Part shown: positions 48,562 through 57,587 of the stretch, one piece after another
How positions within the stretch are numbered: position 1 is the first letter of the stretch
How the letters are laid out: each line of letters starts with the position of its first letter
Assembly (NCBI GenBank): GCA_964462635.1
Contig: CAYWYJ010000003.1
Span: forward strand, 5,494-69,493
Source: JBFMAI01 sp964462635
Lineage (GTDB): Bacteria > Planctomycetota > Phycisphaerae > UBA1845 > Fen-1342
Direction: 5' to 3'
DNA length: 64,000 nt
Notes under the pieces: model-generated
What the model was told of the DNA's origin: nothing
What the model saw: the letters and a program-made list of their open reading frames with translations, nothing else
Database searches by the model: none
Translations under genes and position numbers: made by a program

Positions 48562-48860
48562 CGTAGCGGCTCGCCACAGCGAGTCGCCTTTGGCGACCGG
48601 GCTCCGCGGCGGCCGTGGGGAGTGCGGGCGTCCCGCCCGCCGATCCGAGCCGCAACCATGAGGGAGCGGACCACAGGCAGAGACGCCTGTGCCGCCCACG
48701 GACTCCTCACAGGCGGGGACGCCTGTGCCACCGCCGTAGCGGCTCGCCACAGCGAGTCGCCTTTGGCGACCGGGCTCCGCGGCGGCCGTGGGGAGTGCGG
48801 GCGTCCCGCCCGCCGATCCGAGCCGCAACCATGAGGGAGCGGACCACAGACAGGGACGCC
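48562..48860. repeat. Two direct copies of a 126-bp composite repeat, period 173 bp
   Basis: Copy 1 (48562-48687) and copy 2 (48735-48860) are almost identical: CGTAGCGGCTCGCCACAGCG...GGCGACCGGGCTCCGCGGCGG, GTGCGGGCGTCCCGCCCGCC, CCATGAGGGAGCGGACCACAG. Their first half is a shortened family A core. The spacer and the sequence after copy 2 hold CAGGCGGGGACGCCTGTG-type palindromes. This fills the 515-bp gap between prfB and the next gene. Confidence 0.85.
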
Positions 48861-48876
48861 TGTGGTGTTTGGGGTG

Positions 48877-49752
48877 TCACGGACACGGAATCGGCTGGCC
48901 GCCGGCGCTGGCCAGGAGTTCGATGAACGGATTGATGTCGCCGAAGCCGTTGACCCCGCCGTAGACGCCGTCGCCGTTCACGTCCGCGTTCTGCTCGGGG
49001 CAATTAGGATAGGTGAGCTTCCAGGCCTCCCAGTTCGATAGCGCCAGGGTGAACGGGTTGATGTCATCGAAGTCGATGGACCCGCTGCAATCCAGGTCGC
49101 CGCGGCAGAGCCCCGGCACGACCGTGAAGCTGATTTCCCCGCTCACGATGGAAACGGTCGCACCGCTCACCGGCGAGAACTCGGGGGGCGTGTTGACCTC
49201 GTCCAGCGTATTCGCCCGGCCCCCGGCGAGGTAGAGCACATACAGCCCCGCCGCGGCCGGGGCGGCGAACGAACCTTCGGCCAGAACCTGGGGCGGCCCC
49301 TGTCCGACGCCCGCGCGGACCTCGTAGTCCAGCCCGATCCCGTCACCGGCGACGCCGAACGTGTTCATGGCGCCGCCGATCTGACGCAGGTCCTTGGCTC
49401 CGCCCGGCCCCAGCGGCGTGCCGCCATACGCCGAACCGACGCCGCCAGGGCCGGGATTGCTGATCCCAGCGGGTCGGTCGAAGTCCTCCAGGCCGGTCGG
49501 GCGCGTGCCGGCCGGCAGGTCGAAGAGCGCGGGATTCGCGGGGTCCTGCAGCAGATCGACGACGGCCAGCGCGAGTCCGAGGTTGTCCCCGGCGCTGACG
49601 GTCAGCGAGATCGTCCACGCGACCAGCTCGCCGGGGGCGACGGCGGTGCCCGCCCGGGGCGAGGAGAGACTGAACGTGACGGTTCCGCCGGCCTCGGCGG
49701 ACAGGCCGAGGGCACCGAGCGCCGCGAACACGGTGATTGCCTTCGTTCTCAT
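48877..49752 (-). CDS. Secreted protein with dockerin-like C-terminus
   Basis: ATG 49752 follows GGAG and starts a signal peptide (MRTKAITVFAALGALGLSAEA). Residues 20-215 form a beta-rich domain (GTVTFSLSSPRAGTAVAPGE) as found in cohesin-like or secreted planctomycete proteins. The last 75 residues are a duplicated calcium motif (GDLDCSGSIDFDDINPF, then NADVNGDGVYGGVNGFGDINPF) almost identical to the end of the 6322-10191 protein and finishing in the same PIPCP. This module probably targets or anchors the protein outside the cell. Confidence 0.85.
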   Translation of the reverse strand: MRTKAITVFAALGALGLSAEAGGTVTFSLSSPRAGTAVAPGELVAWTISLTVSAGDNLGLALAVVDLLQDPANPALFDLPAGTRPTGLEDFDRPAGISNPGPGGVGSAYGGTPLGPGGAKDLRQIGGAMNTFGVAGDGIGLDYEVRAGVGQGPPQVLAEGSFAAPAAAGLYVLYLAGGRANTLDEVNTPPEFSPVSGATVSIVSGEISFTVVPGLCRGDLDCSGSIDFDDINPFTLALSNWEAWKLTYPNCPEQNADVNGDGVYGGVNGFGDINPFIELLASAGGQPIPCP

Positions 49753-49831
49753 TACCGTACTCCTTCGACCGGGCCCTGAGCGTTCCCGGTCGCACCTGGT
49801 TTCGTAGCGCGGTCGCTGCGATCAGGCCGCC

Positions 49832-51388
49832 CTACTCGGGCACCCGCGTGGCCTCCACCTCCACGTGGCCGTGGCTGCTGCGCCGGAACGAGCGCCACCA
49901 CAACTCGTTCGGGTGCCAGACCTGCTCGACCTCACACATCGCGTCCTGCGCCGGCTCATAGGTCATGTCCGAGGAGTCTTGACGCGGGACCCACAGGCCG
50001 ACAGTGATGCGCAGCGTGCCGTCGTCCCGCGGGGCCGACACCGCACGCCGAAAGCCGAATGTGGTCACCGACCTCAGCCCCGGGAAATGGAGAAACTCCT
50101 CCCGGGCCACCCGGCTTCCCAGGTCCGACCGCTGCACGACCCAGTCGAGCGGCACGCCCGGCATGGTGGGCAGCAGCCCCCGGTAGCCCTGGGCCTCGGC
50201 GGCCCGGCGGACGCCGCCGTGTCGCTTGGGGTACTCGAAGCGCACCGGGCTCCAAGTCTGCGTTTCCACGACGAGCGTGAACACGGCGCTGTACATTCCC
50301 GGGGCATCGTCTTCGGGCAGGAACTCGAGGCGCGCGCACGGACGCCCGTCCTCCTGGGTGAGTTCGGTCACGCGGACCCGGAGGTGATACTCACAGCGGA
50401 CTCTCGGGGGCGCCCCGCGGGGGCCGAACCGGTGGTCTGCATAGTCCTTCACGAGGACGCGCCACTCCTGACCAACGGTCCAGGTCGCGCCGGCGGGCAC
50501 GTGGGGGGCGGGACTTTGGGGCGCGATCGGGACTTCCAGCGCCACACCCGACCCGCCCGGATCAGAAACGAGGGTGGCCTCGAGGTCGATGTGGCCGCCG
50601 TCATAGCTCCGGAACGACCGCCACCACAACTCATTCGGACGCCAGACCTGCTCGCACTCGCGCAGGGCCTCCTCGGGTGGACGGCCGGTCTTCTGGCAGG
50701 GGAACAGCGATACCTGACCGACGGTGATCCGCACACTGCCGTCCGGCTCGTGGAAAACCGTTCGCCTGAGCGCAGTGTTGGGCGAGGGGCGGTCCGGGGT
50801 GGGCTGGAAGCCGGCGAAGTTCACGATCTCTGTGCGGTCGGTCGGGTTCTCCAGGTCGCCGAGCGCCACGATCCAACCAACGGGGAACGCGGCCGCCGGG
50901 AGGGCCGCGGTGGGGCCATCGGCCGGCCGCACTTGCTCCTCGGAGGTGCTCTCCCCGTTGGGCTTCAGTTCGACGACTTGCCAGGTCTGCGCGTCGAGCG
51001 TGAGGGCGTACTCCAGCGTCCGAATGTAATCGCGCTTGGGGGGGGTTGTGGAAGGGAAGTCCGGAGCGTCCGACTCGGCTGTGAATCTGATGCGCACGTA
51101 CTGGCGACCGGCGCCCTCCGTCAGTTCGGTCACGCGCGCCTTCACGTGGTATTCGCGCTGGACGCGCGGTATGAGCTTCAGCTCCTGCATGCGCGAATCG
51201 CTGAACGACAGGCCGCGCCCCCAGTTGTACTGCCGTACCAGGAGTATCCACTCCTGACCCACGGAAAAAGTCGGTTGGCCTGGTGGCTCAGGCGGGGTCG
51301 GCGAGGCCTGTCCAGCCGTACTCGGCAAGTGAGGACACAAGCCGAGGAGTGCGCCGAGGACGACGAGCTGCTCCACGTTTGATCGCAT
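49832..51388 (-). CDS. Exported protein with two homologous halves, unknown function
   Basis: A signal peptide begins MRSNVEQLVVLGALLGLC. The mature protein is an internal duplication: half 1 (about 45-275) and half 2 (about 305-518) share VGQEWxxLVxxY, REYH/CEYH-x-RVRVTELT, E(D/S)DAP, and the closing CEQVWRPNELWWRSFR / VEQVWHPNELWWRSFR followed by H(I/V)xxEAT. No known family is recognised. The ATG at 51388 is taken; GTG 51394 is in frame. It is first or second in a run of three minus-strand secreted-protein genes. Confidence 0.7.
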   Translation of the reverse strand: MRSNVEQLVVLGALLGLCPHLPSTAGQASPTPPEPPGQPTFSVGQEWILLVRQYNWGRGLSFSDSRMQELKLIPRVQREYHVKARVTELTEGAGRQYVRIRFTAESDAPDFPSTTPPKRDYIRTLEYALTLDAQTWQVVELKPNGESTSEEQVRPADGPTAALPAAAFPVGWIVALGDLENPTDRTEIVNFAGFQPTPDRPSPNTALRRTVFHEPDGSVRITVGQVSLFPCQKTGRPPEEALRECEQVWRPNELWWRSFRSYDGGHIDLEATLVSDPGGSGVALEVPIAPQSPAPHVPAGATWTVGQEWRVLVKDYADHRFGPRGAPPRVRCEYHLRVRVTELTQEDGRPCARLEFLPEDDAPGMYSAVFTLVVETQTWSPVRFEYPKRHGGVRRAAEAQGYRGLLPTMPGVPLDWVVQRSDLGSRVAREEFLHFPGLRSVTTFGFRRAVSAPRDDGTLRITVGLWVPRQDSSDMTYEPAQDAMCEVEQVWHPNELWWRSFRRSSHGHVEVEATRVPE

Positions 51389-51435
51389 TCGCACTCATCC
51401 GCCGAGGCATACGGCCGAGCTACACAGGGCCAAGA

Positions 51436-52287
51436 TCACTCCGGGTCTTCACCTGTTGCGGGCGGGGCCCCTGTGTCCGGCTGGGGGCAGGTTCCGGCAC
51501 CGAGGAACCGGCCCGTGTTTGCATCGATGATGTTGCGCACGTGATTGAGCGCGTCCGGGGATACTCCCGCCGGCGGCGGTTTGAGCGGGGCAATGCCGCG
51601 CAAAGTAATAGCCCACACGGCGCGCGGCTTGCAGTCCATGCGCGTCTGCATCACGTAATGGGCGATGATCTGTTTCGCCTGAAGCGGGTTGCCCTCGCCC
51701 TCCTTCAGCACCGCGTTCAGGGCGTCCAGCAGGCTCACGCCGGGCGGCGTCTCTGGAAAACCCAGGTATCTCTCCAGACCAGACCGCGGCATCTGCTCTT
51801 CCGCTGATGCGGCCGAGGGTTCAGGGGCGATCGTCGGCACCCCTTCCGGCCAGCGGGAACTCGCCTTGAGCAAGTGGCCATTCCTGGGGTCGATCAGTAG
51901 GTCGAACATACGTGCGTACTGATCTTCGTCGCTGGGCGGCGCGGACGTCAGTTGAAGTCTCCAACCTTGGATGACCACCCGCCAGATAGGGCGGCCAACG
52001 AGTTGACCGTGCAGAAACGGCGTATTGTCTTCGGCTAGGGTGGTGAGTTCCGCGGACAACCGCGGCGAACTCACGGTCCCCAAGCCGACGATCTCCCGCG
52101 CCTTGGCAACGGCCTGCGCTTCGGTCTGAACGGCCCAGGCTTCTCGGGCCGTCTTCTGGCTGGGCCGAGTTTGTACGGCCGCGGGCTCTTGATCCGGCCC
52201 CTGGGCCGAAGCCTCCCGCGACGCCAGCGCGGAAACAACAGTCCCCACTACGGCACACCACATCGTTGCTACACGGGCCCACGTCAC
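51436..52287 (-). CDS. Exported protein of unknown function
   Basis: GTG 52287 follows GGAG; the signal peptide is TWARVATMWCAVVGTVVSAL. A region with AWAVQTEAQAVAKAREIVGL and a later NIIDANTGRFLGAG resembles the two-part pattern of PepSY-type domains (helix, then a strand with DANTG), with MFDLLIDPRNGHLLKASSRW as another such strand. That is an impression, not a firm match. Soluble after export, 283 aa. It lies 47 nt before the duplicated exported-protein gene and probably shares its transcript. Confidence 0.6.
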   Translation of the reverse strand: MTWARVATMWCAVVGTVVSALASREASAQGPDQEPAAVQTRPSQKTAREAWAVQTEAQAVAKAREIVGLGTVSSPRLSAELTTLAEDNTPFLHGQLVGRPIWRVVIQGWRLQLTSAPPSDEDQYARMFDLLIDPRNGHLLKASSRWPEGVPTIAPEPSAASAEEQMPRSGLERYLGFPETPPGVSLLDALNAVLKEGEGNPLQAKQIIAHYVMQTRMDCKPRAVWAITLRGIAPLKPPPAGVSPDALNHVRNIIDANTGRFLGAGTCPQPDTGAPPATGEDPE

Positions 52288-52307
52288 GGCGATTCTCCAG
52301 CTTCACA

Positions 52308-53240
52308 TCAGGGCTTTTTGTCCCAGATATTGAACGCGGTTGCCCCCGTCCGCTCGATGCCCCACTCGTTCGGGTCGTCCGTGTGCAGATCACCGATCGC
52401 TATGTCCGCGTCCTGAAAGACCCCGTAACTGCTCGCGTACTGGCACGCGGTGAAGTCGCACTTGGCGTCTGCCGTGCCGACCATCTGGTTCTCCTTGTGC
52501 CAGATTTCGCCCGACCACTGGTAATGCGTCCCCGTTTCGTTCTTCCAGCCATTGTGCGTCCATTGATGCCACAAGATCCCGTCGTACTCGTATCGCCACG
52601 TTCCAAAGAGCGATGATATCAGGTAGCATTTGTACTCATGTTGTCCATCGCCCGGTGGATCGTCGGAGTAGTACAGATCGTATTCGGCCGGATTGCTCCC
52701 CGCGCGCGTTTCGGCATAGCGTCGCACATACACGGTCGTTGAATTCAAGAGCCGTCGCCTTGAATAGCCAGTTTGTGCCCATTTCACGGGCACTCCACCA
52801 TCGTACTTGGTGACTCCGACCCAGGCGGCACTTGCTGTAAGGCCCTTGTGCGTAGGCTCCCCGCACAACGTCGTGTTCCGCGTGCGGATCTTCGCGTAGC
52901 ACCCCGTCGTCGCGCTGTCCTGCTTGTGGACAGCGGCCGTCTTGCGGCCAACCGTGCATGGTGAGCCGGTGAAGACCCATCCGAACCGGCTGAGATCGGC
53001 CAAATCGACCTTGCCGTCCGGAGAGAGCAGGAGATCAAAGTCGAAGGCCTCGCACCCGGGGCCCAGGGGCCCGCCCGCGGGGCCCGTCATGCACCCGGCC
53101 CAGTACCAGAAGTCATCTCCATCGACGTCCCCGTCGCCGTCGTAGTCGCCCTGGCCCTGCCCGCGCGCGGGAACGCCGACCAGCGCCACCGCAGCGGCCG
53201 CGACCAGAAACGTGATGGTCCCTTTTCGCAATCGGTCCAT
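52308..53240 (-). CDS. Secreted protein with N-terminal dockerin-like repeat
   Basis: The signal peptide LRKGTITFLVAAAAVALVGV is followed immediately by a calcium-type repeat (GDYDGDGDVDGDDFWYWAGC, then a second acidic motif SPDGKVDLADLSRFGWVF). The remaining 200 residues (Trp/Tyr-rich, for example WRYEYDGILWHQWTHNG, YQWSGEIWHKENQMV) are not recognised. The dockerin-like part is at the N-terminus, unlike the other two-motif proteins of the window, where it is C-terminal. Confidence 0.72.
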   Translation of the reverse strand: MDRLRKGTITFLVAAAAVALVGVPARGQGQGDYDGDGDVDGDDFWYWAGCMTGPAGGPLGPGCEAFDFDLLLSPDGKVDLADLSRFGWVFTGSPCTVGRKTAAVHKQDSATTGCYAKIRTRNTTLCGEPTHKGLTASAAWVGVTKYDGGVPVKWAQTGYSRRRLLNSTTVYVRRYAETRAGSNPAEYDLYYSDDPPGDGQHEYKCYLISSLFGTWRYEYDGILWHQWTHNGWKNETGTHYQWSGEIWHKENQMVGTADAKCDFTACQYASSYGVFQDADIAIGDLHTDDPNEWGIERTGATAFNIWDKKP

Positions 53241-53603
53241 AGCTGACCGCCTCCCTGATACCCGTGACGGACGTCAAACGTTGCACGTCCCGCGTGCTTC
53301 GCCCGGCAGGCCTCAGTACCCCGAGCGGTTGGCGCCTGTGAAGCCTGCCGTGACCTCCACATCATCAGCATGCCCCATAATCCGCCGGAAGTCCAGAAAC
53401 ACCCCGGCCCTTGCCCGTGTCGCCCAACCACGACCCACCCCGTCGGCGTGACAACGCGCCCCGCTGCCCCCGGGCGGGGCAGCCGAAGCCGCGCCACTCC
53501 GCTTCTGGAAGTCCACGAAGCACCTGTCTTTTTCGGGGCAGACGTGCTCCGCGGTACAATGATCGCTGCCGGCTTGACCGTGTGCGCGCGATGGAGATGT
53601 ACC
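53241..53603. other. Divergent intergenic region between two secreted-protein genes
   Basis: No gene is supported. A -10-like TACAAT at 53555-53560 in the context GCGGTACAAT resembles the one ahead of prfB and may start transcription of the FG-GAP gene at 53604. There is no clear repeat of the known families. Confidence 0.4.
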
Positions 53604-55100
53604 ATGGACCGGACGCGGCTCAGGTTGGTCATCTGGACCGGGGTGGTGTTTCTGCCCTGGCTGACCACAGCCTCGGCCGATCCGCCGGATTTCGATTGCC
53701 GGGCCACGCTCGCCACGCCGCTGACGGCGGGAGTGGGCGGGTCGGGGGACCAGGCCGGCTTCGCCGTGGCGGCCGACGCAGACATGGCCTTGGTCGGTAT
53801 TCCGCAGGATGACACCGGCCTGCCCAACACGGGCGCCGTCGGCGTCTTTCGCTTCGACGGCCGGGACTGGGTCCACGAAACCAAGCTCACCGCGCCCGCT
53901 CCCACGCAAGGTGCCCGGTTCGGCGCGGCGGTCGCGCTGTGGCGTGACACGGCGGTCGTCGGCGCCCCCGGGGCCGGCAAGGTGTACTTCCTGCACCGCA
54001 CGCCCGCCGGTTGGGTCGAGGTCAGCGGCCACCGGCGCACCGGGGCCTTCGGTGACGCCGTGGCCATCCGCGAAGACGTGGCGGTGGTCGGGGCCCCGCT
54101 GGCCATGGCCCAGAACGTGACGTGCGGGACCGCGTACGTCTACCGCTGGAATGGCGCACAGTGGCGGGAGGAAGCGGAACTCGTCGCGGCGGACGCGCAC
54201 GCGAATCAGCGTTTTGGCGACGCCGTCGCCGTCTGGGAGCGGACGCTGCTCATCGGCGCGGCGCAGGACGATGGCAGCGGCAACGCGACGGGAGCGGCCT
54301 ACATCTTCGAGTGGGACGGGCACACCTGGACTCCGCGGGCCAAGCTCGTCGGCTGGGGCACCGAATGCTGCTCTTTCTTCGGCGAGGCGGTGGCCCTGCG
54401 CGACGACGTGGCCATTTGCGGGGCCCGCCGGGCCGTCGGCCTCGCCCCGCTCTCCGGGGCGGCGTACGTGTTCCGCCGCACGGGGTCGACGTGGACGAAC
54501 TGGACGAAGCTGGTTGGCTCCGACGGCGTGAGCTTCGACGATTTCGGCTGCGCGGTCGCCGTCGCGGGGCCGACGGCCGTCATTGGGGCGCGCCGCAACC
54601 GCGACGGCGGGATTCGCGCGGGGGCCGCGTATGTCTATCGGCGGTCCGGTTCGGGGTGGGCCGAACGCGCCAAGCTCATCTCCCCGGGCGGGGCCGACGG
54701 CGACTACTTCGGGGCCGCGGTCGCCGTGTGCGGCGGGACCGTCGTCGTCGGGGCGTTTCAAGCCGACCCGTTCGGCTTCGACTCCGGGGCGGCGTACGCC
54801 TTTCAGGGTCTGGCCGACTGCACCGGTAATGGGCGGCCGGACGCGTGCGATATCGCGCTCGGGGTCAGCCTCGACCTCAACGGCAATGGCGTGCCCGACG
54901 AATGCGAGACGCCGGGCGATCTCAACTGCGACGGCCTGGCCGACAGCCGGGACGTGAGCGCGTTCGTGCTGGCGTTGTGCCACGCCAGCCGGTACGCGGA
55001 GGAGTATCCCGATTGCCGGCGGCTGAACGCCGACGTGAATGGCGACGGCCTGGCCGACTTCGGCGACATCAATCCGTTCGTGGAACTGCTCACCAGATAG
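53604..55100 (+). CDS. Secreted FG-GAP-type beta-propeller with dockerin-like C-terminus
   Basis: ATG 53604 has GGAG upstream, then a signal peptide (RLRLVIWTGVVFLPWLTTAS). About seven blades follow, each with F-G-x-A-V-A...(D/A)xA(V/I)VGA, for example ARFGAAVALWRDTAVVGAPG, GAFGDAVAIREDVAVVGAP, DDFGCAVAVAGPTAVIGA, DYFGAAVAVCGGTVVVGAF, ending in a blade-closing AYAFQGL. The tail has DLNGNGVPDECE and the dockerin-like GDLNCDGLADSRDVSAFV plus NADVNGDGLADFGDINPF. Likely extracellular adhesion or structural role. Confidence 0.88.
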   Translation: MDRTRLRLVIWTGVVFLPWLTTASADPPDFDCRATLATPLTAGVGGSGDQAGFAVAADADMALVGIPQDDTGLPNTGAVGVFRFDGRDWVHETKLTAPAPTQGARFGAAVALWRDTAVVGAPGAGKVYFLHRTPAGWVEVSGHRRTGAFGDAVAIREDVAVVGAPLAMAQNVTCGTAYVYRWNGAQWREEAELVAADAHANQRFGDAVAVWERTLLIGAAQDDGSGNATGAAYIFEWDGHTWTPRAKLVGWGTECCSFFGEAVALRDDVAICGARRAVGLAPLSGAAYVFRRTGSTWTNWTKLVGSDGVSFDDFGCAVAVAGPTAVIGARRNRDGGIRAGAAYVYRRSGSGWAERAKLISPGGADGDYFGAAVAVCGGTVVVGAFQADPFGFDSGAAYAFQGLADCTGNGRPDACDIALGVSLDLNGNGVPDECETPGDLNCDGLADSRDVSAFVLALCHASRYAEEYPDCRRLNADVNGDGLADFGDINPFVELLTR

Positions 55101-55164
55101 GGACAGCGGCCCGTGTCGATGCGGCGGTGTACTGGAACCCCTTGCTCCCAGACTCGCTAACAGA

Positions 55165-55224
55165 ACCCACCACGCGAGTGTTGGGACGGCCGGCCCCGCA
55201 CTGGCGTGCGGGGTTCTGATCGGC
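55165..55224 (+). repeat. Double-hairpin repeat, family B
   Basis: CCCACCACGCGAGTGTTGGG and CCCCGCACTGGCGTGCGGGG then GTTCTGATCGGC, immediately after the FG-GAP gene. It is the copy closest in sequence to 4003-4061 at its right end. Confidence 0.8.
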
Positions 55225-55330
55225 GCTCCGAAGGAAGGGCGGCGGGAGGGCCCGGGCCCTGGGCGACACGGGTTCCCGGGCTCCCACCCGCAAGCCGACC
55301 CTATGTCGTTTTGCCGGCCCGCCCGCTTGT

Positions 55331-56020
55331 TCAGCGCACCGCCACGTTCACCAGCAGCGGTGCCAGCACGTTGAGTTTGCGTTGCCGCACAGTGGTGAAG
55401 CCGGCCGCGGTGAGCAGCGCCCGTATCTCCGACCACGGGGCATGGTGGACGTTCTTCTCCACCCACGCGACGGCGACGTCGAACACCGCCCAGCCGACCA
55501 CGTTGTCGCGGAACCCGTCCACCAGCACGAGCAGGCCGCCGGGCCGCAGCACACGCCGGAACTCCCGCACCGCCGCGGCCTGATGCGGGTAGTGGTGAAA
55601 CGAATGGCAGCACGTCACGACGTCGAACGACTGGTCCGCGAGCGGCAGCCGCTCGGCGTCGCCCACCACGACGTGCAGCTTGGGGCCCAGGGGCGAGGCG
55701 GCGATCTTCGCGGCCAGTTGGCGGGCCATCACGGGGGAATAGTCCAGCCCGACCAACCGTTCGGCCTGCGGCATCGCCGCCAGGACGTTGATGAGCGTGC
55801 CCGTGCCACAGCCCACATCGAGCAGCCGGAACGTCGCCCGCCCGCCTTGGGTTTGCCAGCGGAGAATCTCCTCCTGGCACGCCCGCACCGCCGGAAAGAA
55901 CGCCGGCTCGTTGAGCCACGAACGGTCGTAGCTCAAGGCCCACTGGTCAAAGTGCCGCCGGGCACGCCGACGGACGTGGGCGGAGCAGGCGGGCGGCGGG
56001 GTGGCGGTCGGATCGGTCAT
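55331..56020 (-). CDS. Class I SAM-dependent methyltransferase (UbiE/Methyltransf_11 type)
   Basis: A small-molecule methyltransferase fold. Motif I is LLDVGCGTGTLINVL (SAM binding), motif II is LVGLDYSPVMARQ, motif III is VVGDAERLPLADQSFDVVTCC and motif IV is LRPGGLLVLVDGF. At 229 aa it is complete. The substrate is unknown and it is not clearly linked to any neighbour. Confidence 0.93.
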   Translation of the reverse strand: MTDPTATPPPACSAHVRRRARRHFDQWALSYDRSWLNEPAFFPAVRACQEEILRWQTQGGRATFRLLDVGCGTGTLINVLAAMPQAERLVGLDYSPVMARQLAAKIAASPLGPKLHVVVGDAERLPLADQSFDVVTCCHSFHHYPHQAAAVREFRRVLRPGGLLVLVDGFRDNVVGWAVFDVAVAWVEKNVHHAPWSEIRALLTAAGFTTVRQRKLNVLAPLLVNVAVR

Positions 56021-56130
56021 GGGGTTCCTTGGGGTCGCGTTTCGTTCACGGTGGGACGATGGTCTCTCCGGAGTTCGGCCACGCTTGCGTCGCGAGGGAT
56101 TGAGGGATCAAGGGACTGAGGGATTGAGGC

Positions 56131-56240
56131 GCAGCGTTGCCCGAGACCGCAACCAAACGTAGCGGCCGGGCTCCGTACCGGCCGTCGGCCGCCGGGAGAT
56201 CTTGTCGCGCCGCGACGAATCCGATCGTTTGTAGTGCAGC
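56131..56240 (-). repeat. Family A core repeat with an internal deletion
   Basis: CCAAACGTAGCGG joins directly to CCGGGCTCCGTACCGGCCG, omitting the CTCGCCACAGC...GGCGAC middle found at 31688 and 33443. GATCTTGTCGCGCCGCGACG at the right matches 33443-33606. Confidence 0.75.
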
Positions 56241-56296
56241 GCCGCCACGGTGCCGGTTGGTGACAGACGAATCGGACCCTCCCCCCACCCCCCACC

Positions 56297-56408
56297 TGGG
56301 GAGCATCGGCGTCCCGCCGGTTGCGAGGGCGAGAACGCGCCCGTCTCGACCCTCCCCCAACCCCTGCTCGCCACAGCGAGTCGCCGCGGCGACCTGAGAG
56401 GGCGGGGG
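56297..56408. repeat. GGGGAGCATCGGCG unit and family E repeat
   Basis: GGGGAGCATCGGCGTCCCGC at 56297 is the unit found twice inside the ftsW 5' region (313-380). It runs into CCCTCCCCCAACCCCTGCTC...CGGCGACCTGAGAGGGCGGG (family E). Together with the neighbours this fills the 513-bp gap. Confidence 0.7.
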
Positions 56409-56450
56409 TCGAGGGAGAGCTTCTAAACGACCGTGCGCGAACATGCGGCG

Positions 56451-56505
56451 CGGGAGGGCGACGCTCCTGCCGAGCCGCGGCTCGCCGGGAGGCTCGCGCT
56501 CTCCT
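56451..56505. repeat. Family C palindrome
   Basis: CGGGAGGGCGACGCTCCTGC and GAGCCGCGGCTCGCCGGGAG, 29 bp after the stop-side of the repeat cluster and just before the AIM24-type gene end. Confidence 0.7.
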
Positions 56506-56533
56506 CGCGCGGCGCCGAATCGCGCACGACCAT

Positions 56534-57535
56534 CTAGTCGCCATCGATCAGATTGCCCAGACCGCCGAGAATGCTGCCTTCGCCGGTGCTGCGCTTGCCG
56601 GGACCGCGGCCGGTGGCATGAATGCGGTCGGCCAGCCGGGCGAAGGGGAGCGACTGGAGCCACACGTCGCCGGGGCCGGTCAGCGCCGCGAAGAACAGGC
56701 CCTCGCCGCCGAACAGCGTGTTCTTGAAGCCGCCGACGAACTTGATGTCATATTCGATGGACGGCTGGAACGCGACGATGCAGCCCGTATCGACGCGCAA
56801 GGTCTCGCCCGCTTGCAGGCGCCGCTGACAGAGCGTGCCGCCGGCGTGAACGAAGGCGAGCCCGTCGCCCTTGAGTCGCTGAAGAATGAAGCCCTCCCCG
56901 CCGAAGAGCCCCGCGCCGAGCCGCTTGGTGAAGGCGATGCCGACCCGCACGCCGCGGGCCGCGCACAGGAACGAGTTCTTCTGGCACAACAGCTCGCCGC
57001 CGAGCTGCGCCAGGTCCATCGCGATGATCTTGCCGGGATAGGGCGCGGCAAAGGCGACCTGCTGCTTGCCAGGACCGTCCGCCGTGAACGTCGTCATGAA
57101 CAGCGACTCGCCGGTGAGCACGCGCTTGCCCGCGCTGAACACCTTCCCGAGCAGCCCTTGGTCGTCCGCGCTGGGGTCGCCCAGGCGGGTCTCCATGCGC
57201 ACGCCGGGCGTCATGTACATCATGGCCCCCGCCTCGGCGATGACCATTTCGCCCGGGTCGAGCTCGATCTCGACGAACTGCATGTCGTCGCCGGTGATGC
57301 GGTAGTCGATTTCGTCGCTGCGGCGGGCGACGGCAGCCGGCGGGCGGCAGACGGGCGCGTCGGGCGACAAGCGCAGCGCGGGAATGTGGCGGGCCGCGGT
57401 CCATGAGCTCATGCCCGGGCCGTAGACGAGCGTGTCGGCGCCTTGCAGCGTCGGCAGACGGTCGGTCAACTCGGACTGGGTGAGCGGCCCGACGGCTTTG
57501 CCGTTGTCCACGTAGTACCACTCGGCCCGTGGCAT
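56534..57535 (-). CDS. GYF_2 domain fused to AIM24/TIGR00266 family protein
   Basis: The N-terminal about 60 residues form a GYF_2-type domain (WYYVDNGKAVGPLTQSEL..DTLVYGPGMSSWTAA). A linker leads to the AIM24 domain (about 105-300): FVEIELDPGEMVIAEAGAMMYM, GESLFMTTFTA, and GGFKNTLFGGEGLFFAALTG near the end. Family members are of unknown function and may bind membranes or proteins. ATG 57535 follows GGAGG. The fusion with a GYF_2 module, which binds proline-rich peptides in other proteins, is a common planctomycete-type arrangement. Confidence 0.9.
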   Translation of the reverse strand: MPRAEWYYVDNGKAVGPLTQSELTDRLPTLQGADTLVYGPGMSSWTAARHIPALRLSPDAPVCRPPAAVARRSDEIDYRITGDDMQFVEIELDPGEMVIAEAGAMMYMTPGVRMETRLGDPSADDQGLLGKVFSAGKRVLTGESLFMTTFTADGPGKQQVAFAAPYPGKIIAMDLAQLGGELLCQKNSFLCAARGVRVGIAFTKRLGAGLFGGEGFILQRLKGDGLAFVHAGGTLCQRRLQAGETLRVDTGCIVAFQPSIEYDIKFVGGFKNTLFGGEGLFFAALTGPGDVWLQSLPFARLADRIHATGRGPGKRSTGEGSILGGLGNLIDGD

Positions 57536-57587
57536 CGCGGTCCTGCCTCCGTTCCCCGACGGGGACTCCCCCAATCCGACCGCCGAC

